Assembly: GCA_023230665.1 (NCBI GenBank)
Contig: JALNWY010000016.1
Span: 1-28,665 of the forward strand
DNA length: 28,665 nucleotides
Reading direction: 5' to 3'
Source: Deltaproteobacteria bacterium
GTDB taxonomy: Bacteria; Desulfobacterota; Desulfomonilia; UBA1062
Part shown: in pieces, positions 1 to 8,422 of the stretch
How the letters are laid out: each line of letters opens with the position of its first letter
How positions within the stretch are numbered: position 1 is the first letter of the stretch
The notes under the pieces: model-generated
Database searches by the model: none
Seen by the model: the letters and a program-made list of their open reading frames with translations, nothing else
What the model was told of the DNA's origin: nothing
Position numbers and translations under genes: made by a program

Positions 1-51
1 ATATCGGCTCCCATGGACGGGCTTCAACGAAGATATCGCGGGCGGGAATCC

Positions 52-1476
52 TCAGAACCGATCCCTTCCCAGGTTCGCACCCTGCCGGATGAGTTCCTCC
101 TGCACCTCGCGCGTTGAGACCTCGCGGACAGACCGCGAAGAACGCGCCGCCAGTGCGGCGCATGCGCCTGCCGCCTGGCCCGTGGCCATGCAGATGGGCA
201 TCACCCGGTAGGATGAATGGGCCTCGTGGCTGCCCGAGATGCACCTGCCGGCCACCAGGAGACTGTCGAAACCCTGGGGCAGCAGGGAACGCAAGGGGAT
301 GTCGTACGATTCCCCGGGGGGGAGATACACCAGCACAGTACCCTTGCCTTCAGGGTTGTGCAGGTCAACGGGGTAGGTCCCCCGGGCTATGACATCGTCG
401 AACTTTGCCGCCCCGAGTATGTCTTCGGACGTGATCCGGTAGTCGCACAGGATTCTCCTGGACTCCCGGACACCCACGGTGGTGCCGCTTTGGATCATGT
501 AGGAATTTTCAAAGCCCGGCACGTATTTTTTCATGAACGCCGCGATCCTTCGGTTCTGTCTCCGGCTTTCCATCTCGGCACAGGTGAGGTCCCACACATC
601 GGTCCCCAGCACCTTGATGACCCGTGAACAGTTGAAGCTCAGCTCGTCCTCGTGCGTGGTCCCGAAAAAGAGGATGTCCTCGCGGGGCAGATCGAGCCCG
701 TCTTCTTTTTCAGCCTTTCTGATGAGGTCCCAGAGGCCGTGGACCCCCAGCCACTGGTCGGGGTGTTTCTTGACATATGCCCTGAACGCCGCCTTTCTGA
801 ACTCGACCATTCGGAAATAGAGCGTCATGGGCTGCACCAGGCCGTCCTCCTCCCGTCCCACCTCGAAAGGGGCGCCCGCTTGGGCGGCGATGTCGCCGTC
901 TCCGGTACAATCGATGATCAGTCGCGCCCTGATCGCCACGGGTCCGGACTTGGTTTCGAAGATCACTCCCCGGATACGGTCTCCTTCCCGGAACACATCG
1001 CTGGCAAATGAGTGGAGGAGCAGCCGCACCCCGGCCTCGTCGATCATGTCGTCGGCAACCGTCTTGAAGGCCTCCGGGTCGAAGGGCACGGTGCATCCGG
1101 TTTCCGGAGAAGGGGGAATGATCCCTCCGATCCGTACGAGGCGGGCAATAAGGTCTGCGAGAACGCCCGATATCACCGGATTTCCGGGCCCGTGGTCAGT
1201 TGGAAAAAAGTTGATCGCGCCGGGCGTCTCCCGGTGGTGGTGCTGGGTGTAGTACGACACGAACGGGTTCACCAGGGCCGCGGTCGCATTTCCGCCGAGG
1301 AAGCCGTACTGCTCGCACAGGATCACCTCGGCCCCGGCCCGGGCTGCCCCCAGGGCCGCTCCCAGCCCTGCGGGACCCCCTCCGACCACGAGTATGTCCG
1401 TCCGGGCGGCCATCAGGGCCCGGCGGGGGGGGAGCATCACGGTGGTTGCCTTCTCGGGCCGCTTCAATGGAGGCAT
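52..1476 (-). CDS. FAD-dependent oxidoreductase (FAD_oxidored family)
   Basis: A 474-residue flavoprotein. Residues 27-60 form an N-terminal Rossmann FAD-binding fold: the dinucleotide motif VGGGPAG at 31-37 and an acidic residue at the end of the second strand (E55). The block just after, FLGGNATAALVNPF, and the internal IIDCTGDGDIAAQAG motif are typical of the FAD_oxidored family (PF12831). A second FAD-contact block, LLVAGRCISGSHEAHSSYR, lies near the C-terminus. The substrate is unknown; members often sit in catabolic or cofactor clusters. The ATG at 1476 is preceded by AAGGGTGG at usable spacing; ATGs at 1437 and 1413 lack a ribosome site. It lies 54 bases downstream of the pyruvyl transferase gene on the same strand, so the two are probably co-transcribed. 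The 51 bases beyond the stop hold no complete gene. The family call is firm; the specific reaction is not. Confidence 0.85.
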   Translation of the reverse strand: MPPLKRPEKATTVMLPPRRALMAARTDILVVGGGPAGLGAALGAARAGAEVILCEQYGFLGGNATAALVNPFVSYYTQHHHRETPGAINFFPTDHGPGNPVISGVLADLIARLVRIGGIIPPSPETGCTVPFDPEAFKTVADDMIDEAGVRLLLHSFASDVFREGDRIRGVIFETKSGPVAIRARLIIDCTGDGDIAAQAGAPFEVGREEDGLVQPMTLYFRMVEFRKAAFRAYVKKHPDQWLGVHGLWDLIRKAEKEDGLDLPREDILFFGTTHEDELSFNCSRVIKVLGTDVWDLTCAEMESRRQNRRIAAFMKKYVPGFENSYMIQSGTTVGVRESRRILCDYRITSEDILGAAKFDDVIARGTYPVDLHNPEGKGTVLVYLPPGESYDIPLRSLLPQGFDSLLVAGRCISGSHEAHSSYRVMPICMATGQAAGACAALAARSSRSVREVSTREVQEELIRQGANLGRDRF

Positions 1477-1530
1477 GGGCCACCCTTGTGATTTTTCATA
1501 AACTGTTTCATCGGGTTCACTCCGGAATCT

Positions 1531-2673
1531 TCAGGCTGTTTTCATGCCCTGCCCCTCGTTGAGAAGCCGGACCGCGATCTCGTTGGTCATGAGGGCGCGT
1601 TCCTTCATCGCCGGGATCATGCTCCTGATATGATCCCGGAGCTCCTCCCTGGTGTCCCAGAAGTGATCGATATAGGCGATCAGCCTTCCTGCGTTTACCA
1701 GACTCAGAGGAGGGGTTTCCATCTGGAGATCCTTGAGAAAACTCAATACCTTCGACGAGTAGGGGAGACCCAGGAAGGGAACCCCCTGCAATGCCGCGAA
1801 GATCAGGAAGTGCAGGCGCATTCCTACGGCGAAATCGAAATGCTGCATGATCTCCAGCAGCTGGCCGGGGGTGTACTCCTCTCTGAGCACGGAGCATCGC
1901 TGGGGTCTGAGCGTCTTGGAGATAACCGCGTGGGAGTGCTGTATATCCTGCTTTACCCGCTCCATAGGAACGAACACGATATTGGCGTCGAACCGGTCGA
2001 TGATGAAATCCGCGGCATTGGCCAGAAGCGAATGGTAAAAATCCGGATCCATATCCGGGGCCGCCGGTCCTGGTTCACGGACAGACATCCCCACCAGGAT
2101 GTGATTTCCGTTCATATATTCCTTTCCGATGATCCCGCCGTCCACTGTCTGCGGGGTGAGAAGCAGTGCGGGGTCTGCGGTGACAACGATCTCCTTTTCC
2201 ACCCCGGCCTCTTCCAGAATCCTTTTGGCCCCGCGTTCCCTGACTGTCACCACCACGGCCCGGTTCAGAGCGTCCCTGACCATGTTCTGGGTGGAACGGT
2301 CTCTTAAAGGGCCTGCGCTCACGGCATATACCATGACCGGCACCCCAAGCTCGTGGGCCACCACGACCTCCCGGAGGAAGGTCGTGGCCTCCTGGTCAAA
2401 GAGGATGCCTCCACCGCCCAGGACAAACAGATCGAGGTTTCTGACTTCCTCGGCCGCTTCGCCCCTCGTCATATCCCTGACCGGGACCGCTCTTAAGGAG
2501 GGATATCGCCGGACGGTATCGCCAGGGTCCCGCGAGAACACGGTGATGTTCACGGGGACAGATTTCTTGAGCTGGTTGATGATGCACTCCAGGATGGCCT
2601 CGTCACCCATGTTGAGGCCGCCGTAAGAGCCTGATATACCGACTCGATAGGTGCGCCCATCCGATTTTGCCAT
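1531..2673 (-). CDS. csaB: Polysaccharide pyruvyl transferase family protein (CsaB-like)
   Basis: A 380-residue protein of the polysaccharide pyruvyl transferase family (PF04230). In CsaB this family moves pyruvate from phosphoenolpyruvate onto a cell-wall or exopolysaccharide sugar as a ketal. The N-terminal half carries GSYGGLNMGDEAIL (residues 15-28) and the glycine-rich VLGGGGILFD (84-93). VTVRERGAK (142-150) and the C-terminal GMRLHFLIFAA (284-294) are conserved family blocks. There is no signal peptide or membrane segment, consistent with a cytoplasmic enzyme acting on nucleotide- or lipid-linked sugars. AAGGAGG precedes the ATG at 2673 by about 11 bases. The 276-base gap upstream separates it from the divergent monooxygenase gene; I found no convincing promoter on this strand. 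The symbol follows the family name; the acceptor glycan is unknown and no other glycan genes are in view. Confidence 0.85.
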   Translation of the reverse strand: MAKSDGRTYRVGISGSYGGLNMGDEAILECIINQLKKSVPVNITVFSRDPGDTVRRYPSLRAVPVRDMTRGEAAEEVRNLDLFVLGGGGILFDQEATTFLREVVVAHELGVPVMVYAVSAGPLRDRSTQNMVRDALNRAVVVTVRERGAKRILEEAGVEKEIVVTADPALLLTPQTVDGGIIGKEYMNGNHILVGMSVREPGPAAPDMDPDFYHSLLANAADFIIDRFDANIVFVPMERVKQDIQHSHAVISKTLRPQRCSVLREEYTPGQLLEIMQHFDFAVGMRLHFLIFAALQGVPFLGLPYSSKVLSFLKDLQMETPPLSLVNAGRLIAYIDHFWDTREELRDHIRSMIPAMKERALMTNEIAVRLLNEGQGMKTA

Positions 2674-2928
2674 GCTCTGTGTACCTCCTTATGCCGAGGT
2701 GGTTTCTCTCGCGACTCGGGCTGCCTTGGGCAGGAGCATCACTCCGGAAAGAGGACGGTCAACGAGAGACACTGCGGATGCCATGAAATGCAGGTGTGTA
2801 TGGAAACGGCCCACGGAGTCCCTCCATAAGAAATAGTGCAGAACAGGTGCCACAATTCAAGGTGTGGCTCATGAGGACCATGGGCTGGCGATCATTCCAA
2901 GTTTTTAGATGCTTGCATCCCCCATGCC

Positions 2929-2937
2929 TGGTATAAT
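2929..2937 (+). promoter_or_regulatory. Extended -10 promoter for the ABM-domain gene
   Basis: The sequence TGGTATAAT is a perfect sigma-70 -10 hexamer (2932-2937) with the TGn extension (2929-2931). No good -35 sits at 16-18 bases; TTGCAT at 2913-2918 is only 13 bases away. Transcription would begin near 2944, giving a leader of about 27 bases before the ATG at 2971. Nothing else was recognised in the 276-base gap (2674-2949). Confidence 0.6.
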
Positions 2938-2970
2938 GCGAAAAAACACATGCATGCGAGGAGGAAGGGA

Positions 2971-3276
2971 ATGCTTACCGTTGTTGCAGTCATGAAGGCC
3001 GCTGAAAGCAGGGAAAAGGAGATGGAAGAGGCGGTCAGGGCTCTGGTGACGGAGGTGCAGGCCGAAGACGGCACCCTGGTGTATGCGGTGCACCGCGGCC
3101 GCAAGGAGCCGGGAAAGTTTCTCTTTTACGAGAAATATCGTGATAAGGACGCATTCAAGGCGCACGGGGCCACCTCCCACTTCGCGGAGTTCTTCGGGAA
3201 AGTAGCCCCGCTGCTCGATGGAGAGCCAACCATCGAGATCTACGAGGATTTCGTCTCCATCAGTCCCCGAGGCTGA
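2971..3276 (+). CDS. Antibiotic biosynthesis monooxygenase (ABM) domain protein, YgiN-like
   Basis: A 101-residue single-domain protein resembling the dimeric alpha-beta barrel ABM family (PF03992), which includes quinol monooxygenase YgiN and many small oxygenase-like proteins. Features seen are the opening strand MLTVVAVMKA, the central EDGTLVYAVHRGRKEPGKFL block, and the FYEKYRDKDAFKAHGATSHF block, whose histidines match the family's usual conserved 'H..S.HF' pattern. The reading frame opens at 2950, but GAGGAGGAAGGG lies directly before the ATG at 2971, so I chose the latter. It stands alone behind its own promoter. It faces the CoA-transferase gene tail to tail across 95 bases; that gap contains a GGGGAG/CTCCCC hairpin (3286-3305) with no T-run. 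The substrate is unknown; roles in quinone redox or electrophile clearance are only family-level suggestions. Confidence 0.8.
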   Translation: MLTVVAVMKAAESREKEMEEAVRALVTEVQAEDGTLVYAVHRGRKEPGKFLFYEKYRDKDAFKAHGATSHFAEFFGKVAPLLDGEPTIEIYEDFVSISPRG

Positions 3277-3371
3277 TGGAGGGGAGGGGAGTCGGCGTTC
3301 TCCCCGGGTTGAGCCGGAAGAACGGGAAGGAACGGGACTTCTCCCCCTCACTCCCCGTTCGTCATAAGGGC

Positions 3372-5378
3372 TTATGGCGGTGTCATACCCCCGTGATCGA
3401 GGGCTCTCCTCGCCTCCTGCCGCGTCTCGTAGATGTGGGGTGCGAGCTTGCGCTCCTTCAGGGCGTCTCCCAGCTTCAGCCGCAGAAAGGTGTTGGTGGT
3501 ATAGCGGGTTACACCGGTATAAAACCTGTCCACAAGCCTTTTAACCATGTCGGTGTATTCGTCCACCAGTTCGGGCAGGATGTCGAAGTTGTCATAATTC
3601 ACAATGGTATAGGTCTTTTTCCTCAGAGGGGAGAGAATTTTCGAGACCATCTCCTCCACTGTGCGGATGTCTTCCTTTGTTCTTATCTTGTAGCCTTCGA
3701 AGTTGACGAAGAAGAGCTTCTCGTCCGGATCGAAGGTGAGGCGTTCCCGGAGCGAGAGGCCGAAGATGTCCTCCCTGAGGTTCATGGGGCCTTCTCTGAA
3801 TATCCGGGGGTCCATGAGCCTGGGCGGCTTCTTCATCACCGGGATGAACTCCATGTGGGCCAGGATATCCTGCTTGAGGTCGACGCCCGGGGCCACCTCC
3901 ACGAGCTCCATGCCGTCTCTGGTGAGCGAGAAGACGCAGCGCTCGGTGATATAGGAGACCGGCTGACCGCTCATGACTGCGTAGTGGCCGCTGAAGGTGA
4001 CGTGCTCCACATCTTGGAGAAATTTTTTCCGGGTGCCCTCGCTTCGGATTTTCAGCAGCCCGTCTTTGACCGATACCTTCAGACCGTCCGTGGTGAAGGT
4101 GCCCATGAACACCACCTTACGGGCATTCTGGCTGATGTCGATGAATCCTCCAGCCCCTGCCAGTCTGCTGCCGAACCTGCTCACGTTCAGATTGCCCTGC
4201 GCGTCGGCCTGCGCAAGGCCGAGGAAGCAGCAGTCCAGGCCTCCGCCTCCGTAGAAGTCAAACTGGTAAGGCTGGTCGATGATGCAGTCCGCGTTCGCCG
4301 CTGCGCCAAAGCTCAATCCCCCGGCCGGAAGCCCTCCGATGATTCCGGGCTCTGCGGTGAGCGTGATGTATTCGAGGATCTTCTCTTCATGCGCCACGCT
4401 GGAGATACCCTCGGGCATGCCGATGCCCAGGTTGATGACGCTGTTGCCCTTGAGCTCGAAGGCGGCCCTGCGGGCGATAATCTTGCGCGCGCACGTGTCC
4501 ATGACCGGGAGCGAATCCATGGGCACCCGGATCTCGCCGCTGTAATAGGGGTTGTACTGGACATCGAAGGTCTGCCAGTGATTCTCGGGCCGTGAGAGAA
4601 CCACGCAATCCACCAGGATTCCCGGGATCTTGACCTGCCGGGCATCGAGCGAGCCCCGGTCCGCGATCCGCTCCACCTGGACAATGACGAACCCGCCCGA
4701 GTTCTTGGCAGCCATGGCGATTGAGAGCACCTCCTGGGTCAGGGCCTCCTTTTCCATGGTGACGTTGCCGTCCGTGTCCGCAGTGGTGCCGCGCAGAATG
4801 GCCACGTTGATGGGGAAGGTCTTGTAGGCAAGATAGTCCGTGCCGTCAAAGCTCACCATCTCCACCAGGTCTTCATGGGTGATCTCGTTGATCTTACCCC
4901 CTCCGAACCGGGGGTCCACATAGGTCCACATGCCGTTGGTCGTGAGCGTGCGAGGCTTGTGGGCTGCGATGTCCCGGAACATGTGGGAGATCACACCCTG
5001 GGGAAGGTTGTAGGCCTCGATCTTGTTCTCGATGGCCAGCTTGCCGAGCTTGGGCGCGAGGCCCCAGTGGCCCCCGATCACCCGCTTGACGAGGCCTTCG
5101 TGCCCGAAGTGGTTGAGACCCCGCTCCCTGCCGTCTCCCTGGCCGGCCGCATACACCAGGGTCAGGTTCCGGGGTTTGCCGGTTGCGAGGTAATATTCCT
5201 CGATTTTGATCAGGATCTCCTCGGGGACCCCGATGCTCACGAAGCCTCCGGTGGCCACGGTGTCTCCGTCCCGGACAGCCCGGACCGCATCTTGAGCGGA
5301 TACGATCTTGCCTCTTCGCATCCGTGAGGGCGGCAGGGCCGAGAGCATCGGGTGAATATTGCCGTTTCTTGGTGCCAT
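3372..5378 (-). CDS. Family I acyl-CoA:carboxylate CoA-transferase (YdiF-like) with C-terminal extension
   Basis: A 668-residue enzyme with fused alpha and beta CoA-transferase domains, as in YdiF and propionate CoA-transferase. The N-terminal domain (about 24-290) has the GDTVATGGFVSIGVPEEIL start. The C-terminal catalytic domain begins near 300 with GNSVINLGIGMPEGISS. It carries the expected catalytic glutamate at E343 in TAEPGIIGG, followed by the glycine-rich FYGGGGLDCCFLG (375-387). Such enzymes form a glutamyl-CoA thioester intermediate while swapping CoA between short-chain acids. Members near 530 residues end where this one continues for about 130 more (about 535-668). That extension is soluble, rich in charged helices, and holds a FFVNFEGYKIR strand. 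AGGAGG sits just before the ATG at 5378. It is monocistronic by position. The substrate cannot be read from sequence; short-chain or aromatic acid metabolism in an anaerobe is plausible. Confidence 0.88.
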   Translation of the reverse strand: MAPRNGNIHPMLSALPPSRMRRGKIVSAQDAVRAVRDGDTVATGGFVSIGVPEEILIKIEEYYLATGKPRNLTLVYAAGQGDGRERGLNHFGHEGLVKRVIGGHWGLAPKLGKLAIENKIEAYNLPQGVISHMFRDIAAHKPRTLTTNGMWTYVDPRFGGGKINEITHEDLVEMVSFDGTDYLAYKTFPINVAILRGTTADTDGNVTMEKEALTQEVLSIAMAAKNSGGFVIVQVERIADRGSLDARQVKIPGILVDCVVLSRPENHWQTFDVQYNPYYSGEIRVPMDSLPVMDTCARKIIARRAAFELKGNSVINLGIGMPEGISSVAHEEKILEYITLTAEPGIIGGLPAGGLSFGAAANADCIIDQPYQFDFYGGGGLDCCFLGLAQADAQGNLNVSRFGSRLAGAGGFIDISQNARKVVFMGTFTTDGLKVSVKDGLLKIRSEGTRKKFLQDVEHVTFSGHYAVMSGQPVSYITERCVFSLTRDGMELVEVAPGVDLKQDILAHMEFIPVMKKPPRLMDPRIFREGPMNLREDIFGLSLRERLTFDPDEKLFFVNFEGYKIRTKEDIRTVEEMVSKILSPLRKKTYTIVNYDNFDILPELVDEYTDMVKRLVDRFYTGVTRYTTNTFLRLKLGDALKERKLAPHIYETRQEARRALDHGGMTPP

Positions 5379-5453
5379 GGATTCCTCCTGTCACATGTCT
5401 GGTATACCGGGATGATGATGGACCCTGCCTTCCTTTTGCCCCATTGGTTGCTT

Positions 5454-5482
5454 CATTTTTCCCCCCTTTGTCAAGAGGGGGC
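5454..5482 (-). repeat. Degenerate dispersed intergenic repeat, copy 1
   Basis: Read on the minus strand this is CCTCTTGACAAAGGGGGG followed by an A-run. It closely matches a segment at 19279-19307 on the plus strand, and both copies lie between genes. It resembles the short C-run/TTGACAAAG/G-run intergenic elements common in some bacterial genomes. The rest of the 258-base gap between the CoA-transferase and MEMO genes holds a terminator candidate and no gene. Confidence 0.35.
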
Positions 5483-5541
5483 TTGCACGGGGAGCGCTTC
5501 TTACCCTTGAATCGGTCACTTGTCCGGGGAAGAAACCTTTT

Positions 5542-5566
5542 AAAAAAGCCTTTGCCGGGGCCCGGC
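5542..5566 (-). terminator. Probable terminator of the rplM-rpsI-argC-MEMO operon
   Basis: On the minus strand a GC-rich hairpin, GCCGG/CCGGC with a short loop (5554-5566), is followed by AAAGGC and a run of six T (5547-5542). It lies about 70 bases past the MEMO gene stop. The spacer between stem and T-run is longer than ideal, so this is moderately supported. Confidence 0.45.
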
Positions 5567-5636
5567 TGTGCAGCGATCGTTTGAGGGAACTCCCGAACAG
5601 TGCTCCAGACGCGGGAGGCAGTGCCCCGGACCGGTC

Positions 5637-6461
5637 TTACCAGATCACGGCGGAGAGATAACCCACGACCGACACATTGTCTCCGGTGATATGGCCGGAA
5701 TGGGTGTAGTTCAGAACCCGGGAATCAGTGCGCGACAGGGATTGTGCATACATGAGCGCCGTAAGGATGGGGCCGCCCCCGCACGCCTCACTCTCAGACC
5801 GTTCCAGGTCCCTGGCCAATCCATCGATATCCAGGCGTTCGACAGCCAGGGCCACCCGGGCATCCATGGCCTCGGCCCTGGCGGCCGCATGGAAGTGGGA
5901 CAGGTCCGAGCTCGCTACGATGAGGACATCGTCGGGATCGTCGATCGAGCGGTGCAGGGCGCGGGCAAGCTCCCGGCAGGCCTCGGGCTCCTGCCGGCCC
6001 ATGATCAGCGGGCAGAGTCTGAAATTCCCAAGCACGACCTGGAGAAAGGGCAGCTGAATCTCCAGTGCGTGTTCGGAGTCATGAGGCCGCGTGTCGTCCG
6101 TGAACCCCCCGGATGCGGCCATCAGCTTTTCACAGAGGGCCTCGTCCACCTCAAGGGCTCCCAGGGGGGTCTCGAAGGCGCCCGACTTCCAGACCGAGAC
6201 AGAGGGCAGATACATCCCGTGCGAAGGGCTGATGACCACCACCGTGGAATACGCGTGCCCTGCAATCGCCTTGTAGGCGTGCGCCGCCACCCGCCCGGAA
6301 TACAGGTATCCCGCATGGGGGCTGACAATGGCGACGGGTTTCCGGGGAATCTCTGTGACGGCCGCCTGCTTGAGAAAACCGTCTATTTCCCGCTTCAGGA
6401 CCTCGGGATTCCCGGGATACCAGCTTCCGGCAATGACCGGCTTTCTGATATGTGTCTTCAT
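5637..6461 (-). CDS. MEMO1/AmmeMemoRadiSam system protein B family
   Basis: A 274-residue protein of the MEMO family (PF01875). The residues that line the metal/copper-redox site in human MEMO1 have clear counterparts: H49 in VSPHAGYLYSG, H81 in ISPSHGMYLP, D186 and H189 in SSDLSHFH, and C227 in ACGGGPI. The site therefore looks complete. The open frame extends to 6542, but the ATG at 6461 is directly preceded by AGGAGG, and the upstream 27 residues are not MEMO-like, so I take 6461. It follows argC by 55 bases in the ribosomal-protein operon. In many prokaryotes MEMO is fused to or neighbours an AMMECR1 domain protein and a radical SAM enzyme; neither is in this window. The family is clear; the bacterial function remains unsettled. 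Confidence 0.9.
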   Translation of the reverse strand: MKTHIRKPVIAGSWYPGNPEVLKREIDGFLKQAAVTEIPRKPVAIVSPHAGYLYSGRVAAHAYKAIAGHAYSTVVVISPSHGMYLPSVSVWKSGAFETPLGALEVDEALCEKLMAASGGFTDDTRPHDSEHALEIQLPFLQVVLGNFRLCPLIMGRQEPEACRELARALHRSIDDPDDVLIVASSDLSHFHAAARAEAMDARVALAVERLDIDGLARDLERSESEACGGGPILTALMYAQSLSRTDSRVLNYTHSGHITGDNVSVVGYLSAVIW

Positions 6462-6516
6462 GAGCAATACCTCCTGAAGAACATATGTTTTGTTGTCTTG
6501 GGTTCTTTTGTTAAGA

Positions 6517-7548
6517 TTAAGGGAATAGCGGCAGGCAGTCAATCCCTTCGGACTCCGGGATGCCGAACATGAGGTTCATGTTCTGGATCGCCTGGCCGGA
6601 GGCCCCCTTCGCGAGATTGTCGATGACGCTCACGATCACGGCCCGGCTGGTCGTGCCGTTTACAGTCAGCCCCATCAGGCAGTTGTTGGTCCCCCGGACA
6701 TCCTTGGTGGAGGGGAAGCCGTTATTCAGGACATGGACAAACCGGGAGCCCTCATAATACGAGCGGAGGCGTTCTTTCAGCGTGGCCTCGTCGGCCAGGG
6801 CCTTGACATAGATCGTGGAGAGCATGCCCCGGGTGATAGGGATCAGGTGCGGGGTGAACTCCATGCTCACATCCGTTCCGGCGGCTTTCGCGAGCTCCTG
6901 CTCCATTTCCGGAATATGGCGGTGGGCGCGCCCGACCTTGTAGGCGGTAAACGACTCTCCGGTCTCGCAGATGTGGGTCTTCAGGCTCAGGCCCCTGCCT
7001 GCGCCCGATACCCCACTCTTGCTGTCAGCGATGATGCCTTCGGCCTCGATGAGCCCTTCTTTCAGGAGCGGGATGAGGGAGAGCAGGATGCTGGTGGGGT
7101 AGCATCCGGGGTTCGCCACCAGCCGGGCATTGCGGATCTGGTCGCGATACACCTCGCACAGGCCGTACACCGCCGTCTCCATGAGATCCGCAGCGGTATG
7201 CTCGCCGTACCACGTGCGATAGGTCTCAAGGTCCCGGATGCGGAAGTCGGCGCTCAAGTCGATCACCCGTACCGAGCCTGCGATTCGCGAGATGAAATTC
7301 ATGCCGGTCCCGTGGGGCAGGCAGCTGAACACGACATCGCACCGGTCCTTGATTGCTGCCTCGTCGAATTCTTCGAGTTCGATGTCGAAGCTCCCCTGAA
7401 GAAAGGGGAAGACTTCTGTTATTTTCTTCCCGTTGTACTGGCGGGAGGAGCAGTAGGTGATTCTGGAGTCACGATGATCGTGCAGAAGCCGGATAAGCTC
7501 TGCCCCGGTATATCCTGTGGCGCCCAAGATCCCTATGGAGAGTGACAA
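6517..7548 (-). CDS. argC: N-acetyl-gamma-glutamyl-phosphate reductase
   Basis: A 343-residue ArgC, the NADPH-dependent enzyme that reduces N-acetyl-glutamyl phosphate to the semialdehyde in arginine synthesis. The nucleotide-binding loop GILGATGYTGAEL is at residues 6-18. The catalytic cysteine is C149 in ANPGCYPTS. The GVSGAGRG loop and the RAHRHIPEME histidine region match the family. Length is normal. The start is a TTG codon at 7548, only 5 bases after the rpsI stop; the end of rpsI supplies the AGAGGT ribosome site, so the two are probably translationally coupled. The gene sits third in an operon after rplM and rpsI, as in several deltaproteobacteria. That would tie arginine synthesis to ribosomal-protein transcription. 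Confidence 0.96.
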   Translation of the reverse strand: MSLSIGILGATGYTGAELIRLLHDHRDSRITYCSSRQYNGKKITEVFPFLQGSFDIELEEFDEAAIKDRCDVVFSCLPHGTGMNFISRIAGSVRVIDLSADFRIRDLETYRTWYGEHTAADLMETAVYGLCEVYRDQIRNARLVANPGCYPTSILLSLIPLLKEGLIEAEGIIADSKSGVSGAGRGLSLKTHICETGESFTAYKVGRAHRHIPEMEQELAKAAGTDVSMEFTPHLIPITRGMLSTIYVKALADEATLKERLRSYYEGSRFVHVLNNGFPSTKDVRGTNNCLMGLTVNGTTSRAVIVSVIDNLAKGASGQAIQNMNLMFGIPESEGIDCLPLFP

Positions 7549-7553
7549 GGGTG

Positions 7554-7949
7554 TTACCTCTTGGAGAACTGAGGTCTCTTTCTGGCCTTGTGGAGCCCGA
7601 ACTTCTTGCGCTCGACCATCCTCGGGTCCCTCGTGAGAAAGCCTGCGGATTTGAGCTTGGGACGGTATTTCTCCACGTCGAATTCGGACAGTGCCCGGGA
7701 AATGCCGTGCCGGATCGCCCCTGCCTGACCGGATATGCCGCCGCCGCTCACAGTGGCGTACACGTTGAACTGGCCGCGGGTCTCGGTGAGATCGAAGGGC
7801 TGCTGTGCCGACATGACCAGCGTCTCTCTGCCGAAATACTCATCCAGCGGTTTTCCGTTGACCGTGAACTCCCCCGTGCCGAGGGATATCCAGACTCGTG
7901 CCGTGGCGTTCTTCCTTCTGCCGGTGGCGTAGGTTCTTTCTGCTGCCAT
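7554..7949 (-). CDS. rpsI: 30S ribosomal protein S9
   Basis: A 131-residue S9 of usual size. Recognisable blocks are YATGRRKNATARVW near the start, GGGISGQAGAIRHGISRAL in the middle, and the basic C-terminal tail ending KKFGLHKARKRPQFSKR, which reaches toward the ribosomal P-site tRNA. It begins 11 bases after the L13 stop, giving the standard rplM-rpsI pair, and is followed 5 bases later by argC. Confidence 0.98.
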   Translation of the reverse strand: MAAERTYATGRRKNATARVWISLGTGEFTVNGKPLDEYFGRETLVMSAQQPFDLTETRGQFNVYATVSGGGISGQAGAIRHGISRALSEFDVEKYRPKLKSAGFLTRDPRMVERKKFGLHKARKRPQFSKR

Positions 7950-7960
7950 ATGTCGTTCCT

Positions 7961-8389
7961 TTACAGATTGATCTCTTTGGGCTGCTGTGCCTCATGGGGA
8001 TGGGTTTCGCCGGCGTAGACCTTGAGTTTTTTGAACATGCTCCTGCCGAGACTGTTCTTAGGGAGCATCCCCTTGACTGCGTGCCGGATGATCTCTTCGG
8101 GATTCTTCTCCATGAGCTGGCGCGCGGTGCGCGATTTGAGCCCGCCCATGTACCCGCTGTGGCGGTAGTAGGTTTTCTGCTCCAGCTTTCTGCCGGTGAG
8201 GATGACCTTTCCCGCGTTGATGATCACCACAAAATCTCCCACATCGGCATGCGGCGTATAGGCCGGTTTCGTCTTTCCTCTCAGGATGGATGCCACGTCC
8301 GCGGCAAGCCGGCCCAGAACCTTGTCCCTGGCGTCGACGAGCACCCAGTTTCTCTCAATCTCGTCCTTCTTTGCGATGAACGTACTCAT
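7961..8389 (-). CDS. rplM: 50S ribosomal protein L13
   Basis: A 142-residue L13, a primary large-subunit assembly protein. Conserved segments seen are NWVLVDARDKVLGRLA, GDFVVIINAGKVILTG, YYRHSGYMGGLK, and AVKGMLPKNSLGR. AAGGAG lies 7 bases before the ATG at 8389. It heads the rplM-rpsI-argC-MEMO operon and has a near-consensus promoter immediately upstream. The predicted leader is only about 27 bases, which leaves little room for a structured L13 autoregulatory leader. Confidence 0.98.
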   Translation of the reverse strand: MSTFIAKKDEIERNWVLVDARDKVLGRLAADVASILRGKTKPAYTPHADVGDFVVIINAGKVILTGRKLEQKTYYRHSGYMGGLKSRTARQLMEKNPEEIIRHAVKGMLPKNSLGRSMFKKLKVYAGETHPHEAQQPKEINL

Positions 8390-8422
8390 AGATATTACTC
8401 CTTAAACCATAAATAGGGCTCG

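Noticed and set aside
1..51. Possible start of another minus-strand gene at the left edge, with a coding-like LRIPARDIFVEARPWEPI reading.
   Set aside because: Too short, with no start codon or ribosome site that can be settled; the window ends before any domain appears.
3276..4595. Long plus-strand open frame of 439 codons antisense to the CoA-transferase gene.
   Set aside because: It is a GC-rich shadow of a gene with clear family motifs on the minus strand; its own translation shows no recognisable domain and no ribosome site.
8390..8422. Structured L13 leader autoregulatory element upstream of rplM.
   Set aside because: The predicted transcript start leaves a leader of only about 27 bases, with no stable stem.
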